Source: Paenibacillus ihumii (lineage in GTDB: Bacteria; Bacillota; Bacilli; Paenibacillales; Paenibacillaceae). From it: a stretch of DNA of 64,000 nt. Location: the NCBI RefSeq assembly GCF_001403875.1, contig NZ_LN884299.1, positions 2,356,117-2,420,116 on the forward strand, written 5' to 3'. Position 1 is the stretch's first letter. Each line of letters begins with the position of its first letter. The position numbers were made by a program, and so were the translations under genes. This document shows positions 10,401-19,200 of this stretch, one piece after another. The notes under the pieces are model-generated. The model saw only the letters and a list, made by a program, of their open reading frames with translations, made no database searches and was not told the origin of the DNA.

Positions 10401-12196
10401 TGGGTTGCAGGAACAGATGCCTCGTATAGTCTCCCGCTATCGATCGCCACTCTCTCCCCTTGAAAGTCCAGCTCTGTTCCCAAATGGCTCTCGTGCAGCA
10501 GCATCTCAGCTCCGCTGTCTTGCAGCATAAAGTTGATTCTCTCTGCAGGATAATCCGGATCAATCGGCAAGTAAGCCGCCCCTGCTTTCAGAATAGCCAG
10601 TACGCCGATCATCATCGAAAGGGAGCGGTCTGCAATAATACCTACAATCGCCTTGGGCGGCAAGCCGCGCTTGCACAGCTCCGCACCAAGCTGATTGGCC
10701 CTATCATTCAATTGCTGGTAGGTAAGACTGTCCTTGCCGGAGACGACCGCAAGCTGATTCGGATGGCTATTGACGGTTTGTTCGAACAGCTCTACAATCG
10801 TCGCTGTGCTGGGATAACTGGCTGTAGTACGGTTAAAATCCACCAGCAGCCGCTCCCGCTCTGCCGGCGGTACGATCTCCAGATCCTGCAGCCGGACATC
10901 GGGGTTCGCAGCAACCTGCTGGGCTGCCATAATCCAATGAGCGCCTACCTCCTCTATCCATGCCCGATCGTATAAGCTGCCATTATAGCTGATTTTGATC
11001 CGTATCCGGTCACCCGGAGCCACCATAATCGTCAGATCATAATTTGTTTGCTCAAAAGCCTCCGAGCCGATAATCCGAACCGGGGAAGCATCCTTGTCTT
11101 CTGCCGGGCCTTCAGCGGAATTGAAATTTTGAAACGCTATAATATGCTGAAACAGGGCATGATCGACATCAGAGCGGGATTGGATGTCCGCCAAGGAGAC
11201 AAATCCGTATTTCTCCGAATCCAGGGCGGAGAGCTGCATGGCTTTAATCAACGCAGTGAAGGTCTGATTCGCGCTGTCTTGGACGCGGACAGGAATCGTA
11301 TTAATAAACAAGCCCATCATGTGTTCAATGCCTTCAATCTCGGGGGGACGGCCGGAAATGACAGAGCCGAACATGACATCATCCGCATTATTATAGCGCT
11401 GCAGCAGGATGCCCCATATCGCTTGGATAACTATGTTGAGGGTGACCTGGTTCCGAGAGGCCAGGTTCAGAAGCTGTTCTGTAATCTCGCTGTCCATTTC
11501 GACCAGCTGCTCCTCCAGGACATAATGGCCTCCATGTTGAATTGGCTTTTGATGCGGAATGACAGTTTGGCCGCTGACGCCGCGAATATAGTGCTCCCAG
11601 TACGCCAGCGCCTCCTCCTTGTCCTGTTTCTTCAGCCAATCTATATAATTGCTGTACGGATATACCTTCTTAAGCTGCAGAGGCAAGCCATGGAGCAAGC
11701 TATGATAGATTTGGAACAATTCATGAATGAGCGGCATCGTGCACCAGCCGTCAATCAGTATATGATGGTTGCTCCAAATGAGCTTGAAGGTCTGCAGCTC
11801 GGTTTGGATGAGTGTCATTCGTACGAGCAGATCTCTGGACAGATCAAAGCCTCTCAGGCGATCCGCCAGCATTTCCTCCTTTACTATGGCTTCCTTCCGA
11901 TCCGATGCGAAAGACCGGATGTCTTTAAAGACGATCGTGGCTTTCCGCTCCTTTAATACGATTTGCCGGGGCTTTTGCACCTTCTCCCATACGAATAAGG
12001 TCCGGAATATATCATGGCGTTGAATAAGCCGATTAAAGCTCTCCTCCAATATAGAGGGAACCAGCTCTCCTTCCAGTGTTAACGTCAATTGCTCAAAGTA
12101 AGCTTGAGAGTGTTGTTCATACAAAGAGTGAAACAGTATTCCCTCTTGCATCGGTGTTAAAGGATACACTTTAGAGATCTCTGTAGGTGCCGTCAT
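1415..12196 (-). CDS. NRPS-4: C-A(Leu)-T-C-A(X')-T-C-A(Thr)-T-E
   Basis: This 3593-residue peptide synthetase has three modules. Rough layout: C 1-450, A 465-965, T near 995 (GGHSLK); C 1055-1490, A 1500-2000, T near 2030 (GGHSLK); C 2085-2520, A 2535-3040, T near 3075 (GGDSIK); E 3130-3575. All C domains and the E domain keep HHxxxDG (HHILIDG, HHLISDG, HHIIADG, HHLVVDG). Specificity codes aligned by eye to GrsA: module 1 DAWFLGNVVK, the classical Leu code; module 2 DVSNFAIIYK, unassigned; module 3 DFWNIGMVHK, the classical Thr code. The terminal E predicts D-Thr (or D-allo-Thr). ATG 12196 follows a GGGGGAG site and overlaps the end of the desaturase gene by 26 bp. The C-terminal tail (NLSMGDLENVFAALGQ) resembles a donor docking segment for NRPS-5. 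Confidence 0.95.
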   Translation of the reverse strand: MTAPTEISKVYPLTPMQEGILFHSLYEQHSQAYFEQLTLTLEGELVPSILEESFNRLIQRHDIFRTLFVWEKVQKPRQIVLKERKATIVFKDIRSFASDRKEAIVKEEMLADRLRGFDLSRDLLVRMTLIQTELQTFKLIWSNHHILIDGWCTMPLIHELFQIYHSLLHGLPLQLKKVYPYSNYIDWLKKQDKEEALAYWEHYIRGVSGQTVIPHQKPIQHGGHYVLEEQLVEMDSEITEQLLNLASRNQVTLNIVIQAIWGILLQRYNNADDVMFGSVISGRPPEIEGIEHMMGLFINTIPVRVQDSANQTFTALIKAMQLSALDSEKYGFVSLADIQSRSDVDHALFQHIIAFQNFNSAEGPAEDKDASPVRIIGSEAFEQTNYDLTIMVAPGDRIRIKISYNGSLYDRAWIEEVGAHWIMAAQQVAANPDVRLQDLEIVPPAERERLLVDFNRTTASYPSTATIVELFEQTVNSHPNQLAVVSGKDSLTYQQLNDRANQLGAELCKRGLPPKAIVGIIADRSLSMMIGVLAILKAGAAYLPIDPDYPAERINFMLQDSGAEMLLHESHLGTELDFQGERVAIDSGRLYEASVPATHLSSPAKPEDLAYVIYTSGSTGTPKGVMVANRSVVNLCHWHNRRFQVTSEDQAAKFAGFGFDASVWEIFPYIIAGATLHMIPDEIRLDPVQLNRHFEEHHITICFLPTQYAEQFMLLPNRSLRVLLTGGERLKHVVPTPYTVVNNYGPTESTVVATSYEVQQPLGTMVTIPIGRPIDNTCVYVLNSDRKLQPQGIPGELYISGDGLALGYLNRPELTEAAFVPHPFKPGERMYRTGDLARWLPNGELEYLGRADEQVKIRGFRVEQGEIIGELLQYPAIQDALIVPRQDQDGNFYLCAYLIMKADAAWNESAIKQHLSKKLPDYMIPEAIVYMKEFPVTANGKVDYRALPEPSGNLPGQAEYRAPSTETERALAAIWKEVLGHKEFGLLDHFFEQGGHSLKAIALSSRVKKQMERSLPVTAIFQNPTLQAMAAYLQQSDNLELSSIVPAAPREWYPASSQQKRMYIVSQLDGASTNYNMPGITLIQGELDQARCIAAFQQLVNRHESLRTSFEWVDGELIQRIHPHLELVVDTGTVNEQELEERLASFIRPFDFSQAPLFRAGLLKLDSQRHVLMLDMHHLISDGASMSIFMREWAELYEGRNLEPLSLQYKDYAVWQQEQIHAGAMKKQEQYWLDVFSGELPVLELPTDAPRPMKQSFIGEVVAFGLNKQLTQRLKELAAATGSTLFMTLLAIYKALLFKYTGQRDLIVGTPVANRPHPDLEPIMGMFVNTLPIRSRIDGDSSFQQFLQEMQQQLIRAYEHQDYPFEELLERLQLERDASRSSLYDTLFVLQNTDALAAKAGALELQPYPLEYKTAKFDLTLQVTEGEDVLYFEWEYSTDLFCKATIIRMHSHLEHLVEQITDGPQRLLKELKLVSEQEAVRMLASFNDTDIVYPQEKTVVELFEEQAERLGEQPAVIYGGQQLSYRELDARCNQLARVLAGKGVGPESIVALRVERSFEMVAAILAILKAGGAYLPIDPEFPAERVEYMLEDSGARVLLSRGPQAAELGFRGEWIDLLEPELYQGDASPLERRPEPGHLAYVIYTSGSTGQPKGVMIEHRNLSHILHALQRAYPLQREDRYALKTNYTFDVSVSELFGWIPGGGALVVLPPGAEKEPEAILSAIEAERITHINFVPSMLQLFVMAGQRLERLNQLKYLFVAGEALPVQLADKLREQADGVRLENIYGPTEGTIYATRYSVTGGERTMPIGKPLDNVRVYIVNEAGQLQPPGVPGELCIAGAGLARGYLNRAELTAEKFAANPFEPGERMYRTGDLARWLADGTIEYLGRMDFQVKIKGYRIELGEIAARLREHDQVRDAVVLAREDEAGQPYLCAYVVAEPGWERKELRRYASGYLPHYMVPSFYVDLEELPLGSSGKIDSRRLPEPDREQAAETDYTAPANEKERLLAEIWQTVLGMKRVGTEDNFFELGGHSLKAALLVARIEQQFQVRITLRDVFHHSTIREMAELLDSKTPVSCQRIAQAPARDSYPVSAAQKRLYIIHQMDSSSINYNMPIILDVNGRLDAERLRYALGQMAARHDSLRTYFTMNEDTLTQSIHPEIDVPIAWKTVAEDEIMDGIQRFIQPFNLNSGPLFRAGVLRVAEDRHILLMDLHHIIADGVSMGIFMNEFIRLYEGETLAPAALQYKDFIQWQMDSRDSGELSRQEEYWMKVCRGPLPVLQLPTDQERPPLQRFEGDSVSFELDKETTAKVMELARKRQVTPFMLLLAVYNVVLAKYSGQEDIIVGTTLAGRPHMDLENIIGLFVNTTILRCYPSADKTFEVLLSEVKEHVLEAFNHQMFGFDTLVEKLDIRRDMSRNPLFDAMFIYQNIEEGEWQTGEATFSAFKHPYKIAKFDLNLQASEANGRLVFECEYSTNLFHRETMERFAAHFVHIIGQIIRSPEQRLSEISTVTPEEEQRLLYGATEEAVRMSGDANMTIHEKFEEQARLRPDDVAVSMNGESFTYQELNQRANQLARRLQERGVTAETVVALLVERSLDMIVSMLAVLKAGGAYLPIDPAYPADRILYTLDNSEARYLIAGQRPAILDRYQGVVLELRHKELFAGTAGNLNTVIQPEQLAYILYTSGTTGRPKGVMVEHRNVMSLLAASTFHFDFQHQDVWTLFHSCCFDFSVWEIYGALLHGSRLVVVPKETAQSPDEFVRLLERERVTILNITPTAYHALCEAEAKGRVSLHFLRYVIFGGEALKPRALLDWHHKYPELQFVNMYGITETTVHVTYKKISAEDMRRNKSNIGQPIPSLRTYIMDPGQRLVSVGVVGELYVGGAGVARGYLFNEPLTAERFISHPYKQGERLYRTGDLARILPNGDMEYYGRIDHQVKIRGYRIELGEIENQLAKHVKITQTVVLDKTDEQGNKYLCAYFVSREALTVTELREFLIQVLPEYMIPAFFIRLDHIPMTSNGKVDRAALPERDASLLPPTHFAQPTTEIEQLLADIWQEVLGAEALGIHTNFYELGGDSIKAVQIAARLNKHQLKLEVKHLFQYPTIAGTAPFVQPLEAEISQELVTGEAPLGPIQRWFFERNFTSLHHWNQAMMLSQPQGFDAEHLRKVFHRLTEHHDALRIVFTKREGDVVQTYQEMSAEPFSMEIFHFENEPSLADRINEEASRIQASINLEQGPLLRLGLFKTGEGDHLLIVIHHLVVDGVSWRILFEDLAIGYQQSLAGKEIVFQAKTNSYRDWTNKLLEYAQSHKIMKQLPYWKQVEEADIPALPKDFAVQSNRWSDCGAVTVQLSAEETEALLKKAHRAYNTEMNDLLLAALGYSVKEWGGANQVLIELEGHGREELFRDLNVSRTVGWFTSLYPVVLNMEHSKDLSFQIKTIKEMLRNVPEKGTGYHILKYAAPAERKEQLRFNLCPEISFNYLGQFDQDMATAVFGPSSMPSGASFSPDSDRSYALEVTGMVENGQLILQLMYNQQQYELKTMTALAESYKKHLLLILEHCLEQEQSASTPSDFSAANLSMGDLENVFAALGQKLT

Positions 12197-13217
12197 TATT
12201 TGCTCCCCCTATTCGCTCTTTGTCCTTTTGATTAAGCTTTCTTACAACATCATCGATGACCGAATAGAAGCCTGGGAAAAAACTTTTAAAAAATCCGGTG
12301 CAGTGATGAGCTCTGGCATAGGCCTCGTCCCGCATCAGGATGAGATGTGCCTTCTTCAAATTGTAATGCGGTATAGCAGGGAATAAATGATGCACAATAT
12401 GATAGGTATCGTGATGCGGATACAGAATCAGGCGTTCAAGAACATTGCCGTAAGAGTTCCGGCTGGAATAGAGCGGGTCGCTCGACTCCAGGCCGGAATG
12501 GTCGGCTAAATCCGACCAGAAGCGAATGACCGGAAAGACGATCACCAGCGGAACCACCCAGTACATAATCAACTCTAGCCAGAAATTCAGGTAGATAGAA
12601 AGGGTAATAACCGCCGCCCAATAGCCCAGCTTGACCACATAATCCGTTGTCGTCTGCAGCTTGCGTGAGAATAGCTTGGTCAGCACATTCCATATATTTT
12701 TGGGCACATTCAAGACAATAAAAAAACCAATGATATGCTTAAAGAAAAAATGCAGCTTGGAAACCGTTGCCTTGTTCAGACCCATCGCCGTCAATTGGCT
12801 CGTATCCGGATCCTGATCTGTCCATAAATATTTATGATGCTTATAGTGGGACTGGCAGTAATCCATGTAATTGGTGAAGACGGGGAAGGAGACCAGCATA
12901 GATGTTACCCATTTGTTCAACCAGCGGTTTTTGAACAGCATGCCATGGCTGGCTTCATGCATCAAATTGTCGAGACCGCGCATCCTTCCTCCGATGAGAA
13001 TGACTGCAAAAGCATAAGCGTAAATATTTTGAAAATATTGTGATACGGCAATAGCCAGCGCGATTAATGTCCAGTCGAGCGCAATGGAAAAGAAGTTGTA
13101 CCAGTTGTTTTTTGCCTGCAATGCACGAATTTCATTTAAAATATCTTTAGAGAACATGGTCTTTGGATTTGCCGTGCGCTTCTGTTTTTCTGGTTGAAGT
13201 TCAACGATTGTTGTCAT
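12171..13217 (-). CDS. Membrane fatty-acid-desaturase-family di-iron enzyme embedded in the NRPS operon
   Basis: A 348-residue integral membrane protein of the fatty acid desaturase/hydroxylase family. The three histidine boxes that hold the di-iron centre are present: HEASHG, HYKHHK and HIVHHLFP, with hydrophobic segments around them (SIALDWTLIALAIAV, the ILIGG region, LELIMYWVVPLVIVF). An upstream in-frame start at 13256 is possible, but ATG 13217 lies behind a GGGGGAG site at ideal distance and is preferred. The gene starts 44 bp after NRPS-3 and overlaps NRPS-4 by 26 bp, so it is translated as part of the operon. Family members desaturate or hydroxylate acyl chains, on lipids, CoA or carrier proteins (JamB-type enzymes act on carrier-bound chains loaded by an acyl ligase). 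The likely role is oxidation of the acyl starter or of an aliphatic side chain; the substrate is not evident from sequence. Confidence 0.88.
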   Translation of the reverse strand: MTTIVELQPEKQKRTANPKTMFSKDILNEIRALQAKNNWYNFFSIALDWTLIALAIAVSQYFQNIYAYAFAVILIGGRMRGLDNLMHEASHGMLFKNRWLNKWVTSMLVSFPVFTNYMDYCQSHYKHHKYLWTDQDPDTSQLTAMGLNKATVSKLHFFFKHIIGFFIVLNVPKNIWNVLTKLFSRKLQTTTDYVVKLGYWAAVITLSIYLNFWLELIMYWVVPLVIVFPVIRFWSDLADHSGLESSDPLYSSRNSYGNVLERLILYPHHDTYHIVHHLFPAIPHYNLKKAHLILMRDEAYARAHHCTGFFKSFFPGFYSVIDDVVRKLNQKDKERIGGANNDGTYRDL

Positions 13218-13261
13218 ACAAACTCCCCCAATGAATGATTCTTGTTTTAGATCCAAACCTC

Positions 13262-16200
13262 TTACTTAAGCGACTCCAGCAAAGCCGTAATATCCTCAAG
13301 TTCCTCCATGGTCATCTCTTGGTCTCCAAGATCGCTTGGTGTGACATCAGTGCTCTCCCGGCTCAGACAGTGCGCGATCAGCTCCAGCAGCGCCTCCTTG
13401 TATCGCGCAGCCAGCTGCTCCATCGTCTGGCGTTCATATTCCTCACGGTCATAGGTCAGATCGATCCGAAGCCTGCCTCCGGTTACCGCTCCCGTTATAT
13501 CCAGTGCCTGGCTTCTTGGGGCAGACGGGCTGATCGACTGTCCGGTCGGCAGCGGCGACAGTTCAAACAGGGCACCGGCCCCATCGCTCCCGCTGGTGTC
13601 AAACTGGCCCAGATAGTTAAAGCTGATGGCCGGTTCTGCGCCAAACTGGAGATCCTCCTTATGCTCTGCGGAGGTCATGTACTTCAGAACCCCATAGCCG
13701 ATCCCCTTGCTTGGCACCCGGCGCAGCGTCTCCTTCGTCTGCTTCAGGTGGTATGACAGCCCTTGCTGCTGCTCCACCTCCAGCACCACTGGATACTCCG
13801 TCGTAAACCAGCCGATCGTCCGGCTGATATTGATTCCTTCCAGAATCTCCTCCCGGCCATGTCCTTCCAGCTGAACCGGCACCCTGCCGTGACCGCTCCA
13901 CTCCCCGATCGCCAGGCTTAGCGCCGCCAGCAGCACATCATTCATCTCCGTCTTGAATGCGGTGTGCACCTCCTGGAGCAGCTGCTTCGTCTGCTGCTCA
14001 TCCAGCTCTGCGCTCACCGTCTCGGCATTTCCCCAGCGTCTCACCGCAGCCTGGCCATCCTGCGGCAGCACAGGGACCGTCTCTAATGCTGTACGGCTCC
14101 AGTAGGCCTTCTCCCGGAGCAGCGCCTTGCTGTTCGCATAGCGCTCAAGCTCCTCTGCCCAGGCTTGGAACGAATGGCTCTTCTCCGGCAGCCGGATGTC
14201 CCTTCCCTCGCTGGCCTGGCGATAGCCCGTCTCAAAGTCCTCCAGGAGGATGCGCCAGGAGATGCCGTCTATGACCAGCTGATGCGCCACAATCAGCAGG
14301 TGGTCTCCCTCTGGCAGATGGAATAGCCCCAGTTGAACGAGCGGTCCCGTCTGCAGCTTCAGCTCCTGCTGCAGCCGGTTCACCTCGGCCGCAAGCCCCG
14401 CACCAGCTTCACCCGTCCATTCCTGTACGGTCAGCTCGACCGCTTCGGCGTCCGGGCCCCGATTGTATTGCCGGATGCCCCCGGCTTCCTCCAGGTAGAC
14501 CATGCGCAGCGCATCATGATGGGTGAGGATCGCCCGGAAGCTTGCTTCCACCAGCTTCACCTCAAAGCCCGCCTCGCGGTACAGCATAAAGGCCTGGTTC
14601 CAGTGCTGCTTCTCCGCGAAGTCCTGCCCCATGAACCATGCCTGAATCGGGGTGAACCGCACGTCTCCCTCAACCGCCTCCTGGCTGGCTGCTGCCGTCA
14701 ACGGCTTCACATAGCCGCTCAGCTCCTCGATGGTCGGGTACTGGAACAGATGCTTAACCTCCAGCTTCAGCCGCTGCTGATGCAGGCGCGCCGCAATCTG
14801 TACCGCCTTGATCGAGTCCCCGCCCCGTTCAAAGAAGTTGTCGTCAACGCCGACGGCCGCAAGCCCCAGCACCTCCTTCCAGACCTGGACCAAGAGCGCC
14901 TCCATCTCATTGCCCGGCGGCTTGCCTTCCATATCCGCCGGATGAAGCTCCGGCTCCGGCAGCGCCTTGTAATCGATCTTGCCGTTGGGCGTCAGCGGGA
15001 ACTGCTCCAGCCTGACAAAGTGGTGTGGAATCATATACCCCGGCAGCTTCTGGGCCAATTGACGCCGCCACTGCGAGAGATCCGCCTCACTGTCGGTCAG
15101 GAGATAGGCGCACAGGATGCTTTCTCCTGCCGGATCTTGACGCGTCAGCACGGCAGCATCGCGCACCTGATCAAGCTGCAGCAGTTGATGCGTAATTTCA
15201 CCCAGCTCGATCCGATGGCCGCGGATTTTCACCTGCTCGTCGATCCGGCCCAGATATTCGACCGTTCCCTCCGGCGTCCAGCGCGCCAGATCCCCTGTAC
15301 GGTACATCCGCTCGCCCGGCCGGAACGGGTTGGCTACGAACTTCTCCTTCGTCAATTCCTCCCGGTTTAAGTAACCCCGCGCCAATCCGGCTCCGCTGAT
15401 GCACAGCTCGCCCGGCACGCCGATCGGCTGAAGCTGTCCCGCTTTATTCGTAATATAGACCTGGACATTCGCAATAGGCCTGCCGAGATACATCTGACTG
15501 TCTTCTTTGCTGCAGGGATAGCGCAGAGCATCCACTGTTGTCTCCGTCGGACCATAATGATTGAATAGCCGATAGCCCTTTTCAATAATCCTTGCTGCTA
15601 GTGTTTGCTCCAGCTTCTCTCCACCACAGATGACGACTTGCAGACTGGGAATTCGCTCCGCAGGCAATAACAGCTCACGCAGCGTTGCAGGTACGAATTG
15701 GGCCACATGAATGTGATGAGTCCGAATATAATGAACAAGCTCCATAGGCTGTAAAATGGTAAATGTATCTGGCAAATGGACGGTCGCCCCGTTCAAAAGC
15801 GAACCTAAAATCTCCTCGATCACCACATCAAAGGAGAAATTAGTCATTTGCAAAACATTATAGTTTTCCGTCAGATTATAGGCGGAATGGAACCATGTCG
15901 ATAAATTAACAATACTGTGATGTTCGATTTGAACACCCTTCGGTGTTCCTGTAGAACCGGAGGTATAGATGATGCAGGCCAGTTGCTTCGAGCTCTGCTC
16001 TACAGACAGATTGCTGCCGTCTCCCTGATACACATCCTCAGCCTCTAAATCGACTAGCCGGCCCGTGTAAGGGAAATCAACCAGCCGGGAAGGAGCAAGC
16101 AGCACAAAGGCACCGCTATCCTCCAGCATGTAGGCTTTTCTGGCCTGTGGATATTGCGGGTCAATAGGCAAATACGCGCTCCCTGACTTCAAAATCCCCA

Positions 16201-19200
16201 GAATCCCTGCCGCCATCGCAAAGGAACGCTCGGCCATCAGTCCAATGACCCTGTCGGGACCCGCCCCTAGCGCTCGCAGTTTCACAGCCAGATTGTTCGC
16301 ATGCTCATTCAACTCCCGGTAGGTCCAGCTCCGCTCTCCGGCCACCACCGCAATCTGCTCCGGCCTTTCTTTCACCCGCTCCTCAAATAACTGATGGATT
16401 AGCTTCTCCTTCGGATAATAGGCCGATGTATCATTAAACGTATACAGAAGCTGGTCCTTCTCCTCTGGGGTCAGCAGCTCAATGTCTGAGATCAGAATGC
16501 TGCTGGATTTCATGACCGTATTCAAAACTGTTGTAAAATGGTGGGCCATTCTTTGAATCGTATGCCGCTCAAACAGGTCGGTCCGAAATTCCCATTCAAA
16601 ACGCAAGATATTCTCGGTTTCTACAGTGTCCAGCGTGAGATCGAATTTGGAAAACGGAAAATCATACTCATACGGTCTTACGGACAGACCACCCGCCGGT
16701 GAAGCGGATCGTTCCCCGTTCTGGACGGAGAACATCACATCGAACAGCGGATTGCGGCTGCGGTCGCGGCGCAGCGCCAGCTTCTCTACGACTTCCTCGA
16801 ATGGATATTCCTGATGCTCCTGCGCCCCCAGCACCGTCTGCTTGACTTCCTGCAGGAAGTCAGCAAACGCCTTGCCGCCCTGCGGGCAGCTTCGCAGCGC
16901 CAAGGTGTTCACAAACATGCCAATTGTCCGTTCCAGCTCTGGCCGCGTTCTGCCGGCAATTGGCGTCCCCACGATCAGATCCTCTTGCCCGGTATACTTG
17001 TGCAGCAGCACGTAATACGCCGCGAGCAAGGTCATGTACAGTGTCGTTCCCTGCTCTGCACTCCATTCACGCAGCTGCTGGGTTAGCTCCCAGCCAATTT
17101 CGAACGTCAGCCGGTCGCCTTCAAATTGCTGGACGGGCGGACGCGGCTTGTCCGTCGCCAGCGCGAGCACCGGCAGCTCACCGGCCAACTCCTGCAGCCA
17201 ATACGCCTCCTGCTTCGCATACCGTTCCTGCTGGCGCTGCTCCTGCTGCCAGACCGCATAATCCTTGTACTGGATCGCCTGCTCCGGCAGGCTCGCTCCG
17301 TCATACAAGCTCATCCATTCCTCCAACAGCACATTCACTGACACCGCATCCGAGATAATGTGATGCATATCCAGCAGCAGCAGATGGCGCTCTGGATGCA
17401 GCTTCAACAGCTGAACCCGTAGCAGCGGTGCTTCATTCAGCTTGAACGGCCGAATAAATGACTTCGCTCTCTCCGCCGCCTCCTGCTCGCTGACCGTCTC
17501 CGGCTGGAGGCTGAGCCCTGGAAGCTGCTCATATGCCTGTACTTGCTGGACCAGCTCATTCTCAATCAACTCAAAGGAAGTGCGCAGACTGTCATGACGG
17601 CGTATCAACTGGTGGAGCGCCTGCTCCAGACGGCTGCTATCCAGCTGCCCTGTGATCTCCAGCATTTGCGGGATATTATAGCTAAGCTCTGCTCCTTCCA
17701 GCTGGCTGATCGCATACAATCGTTTTTGTGCTGAAGAGGCGGGATAATATTCCCTCTCTTGAATCGAAGGGATGCGCTCATAAACGAATTGCTCCGCTCC
17801 AGCCAAATAGCAAGCCAGCTGGCGTACTGTGGGATGACGGAAGATGTCGCGGATCGTTACTTCCCGGCCAAGCTTCCTGCCGATTCGCGAGATCAGCATG
17901 GTGGCCTTCAAGGAATGGCCGCCCCGCTCGAAAAAGTCATCGTCGATTCCGAGCCGCTGCACGCCAAGCACTTCCTGCCACAGCTCCACCAGGGCCGTCT
18001 CCAGCTCGCTCTCCGGCGCCGCATAGACCGACGTAACGGCCCGCGCCCAGTCCGGCTGCGGCAGACTCCGCCGGTCTACCTTGCCGTTTGCATTGAGCGG
18101 CAGCTCGTCCAGCTGGATGAAGAAGGAGGGGACCATATAGCTTGGCAGCATATCACCTAGCCGCTGGGTCAGCTCCGCAGCAGATATCGGACTTGCAGCG
18201 GTGTAATAGCCGCACAGGCAGGCCTCTCCGCTGGCGGCGTGTGCAGCCGATCCACCCTCCGCCCCTTGCGACGCTAGGGACGGCTGCATGTGATGCACCA
18301 GCACGTAGGCCTCCTTGATCTCCTCCTGCGCCAGCATTGCCTGCGTAATCTCTCCCGGCTCGATCCGGTGGCCGCGGATCTTCACCTGCTCATCGATCCG
18401 GCCCAGATATTCGATCGTTCCCTCCGCCGTCCAGCGCGCCAGATCGCCTGTACGATACATCCGCTCGCCTGGCCGGAACGGGCTCTCTACAAATTTCTCC
18501 TTCGTCAATTCCTCCCGGTTCAGATACCCCCGCGCCAGTCCTTCGCCGCCTCCACACAGCTCCCCCGGTACACCGATCGGCTGCAGACGCTGATAGCCAT
18601 CTACGATATAGACGGTCGTATTGCTGATCGGCTGGCCGATCGGGATACTCTCCCGGTGCTTCTTGTCGATCACATAATACGTCGAAAAGGTCGTGTTCTC
18701 GGTCGGGCCGTAGCCATTCACCAGCTTCAAGCCGGGATGGGCTTGCCGCACCGCCTCGATATGCGCTGGCGACAAGGCCTCTCCGCCGACGATAAGCTGC
18801 CGGACTCCCCGGAACAGCTCCACATCCGCCTGCGACAGCTGGTTGAACAGCGATGAGGTCAGCCACAGCAGCGTAATGCCCCGCTCCCGGATCACCCGCT
18901 TCAGTTCCCCTGGACTCAGCAGCGTCTCCTGCGGCGCCAGATGCAGCTGAAGCCCGTTAAGCAGTGCCCCCCACAGCTCGAAGGTCGAAGCGTCGAATGC
19001 CAGCGAGCCTGTCTGCAGCAGACGATCCTCCGGCTCGAACGTCACATAGTTGGTCGCCTTCACCAGCCGGACCACACTCCGCTGCTCAATCATGACGCCT
19101 TTAGGCTGGCCGGTCGAGCCCGAGGTATAGATAATATAGGCCAGCTGCTCCGGCCGGTGAGCCGCCGGCAGATTCTCTCCCTCTCCCTGCTCCAGCAGCG

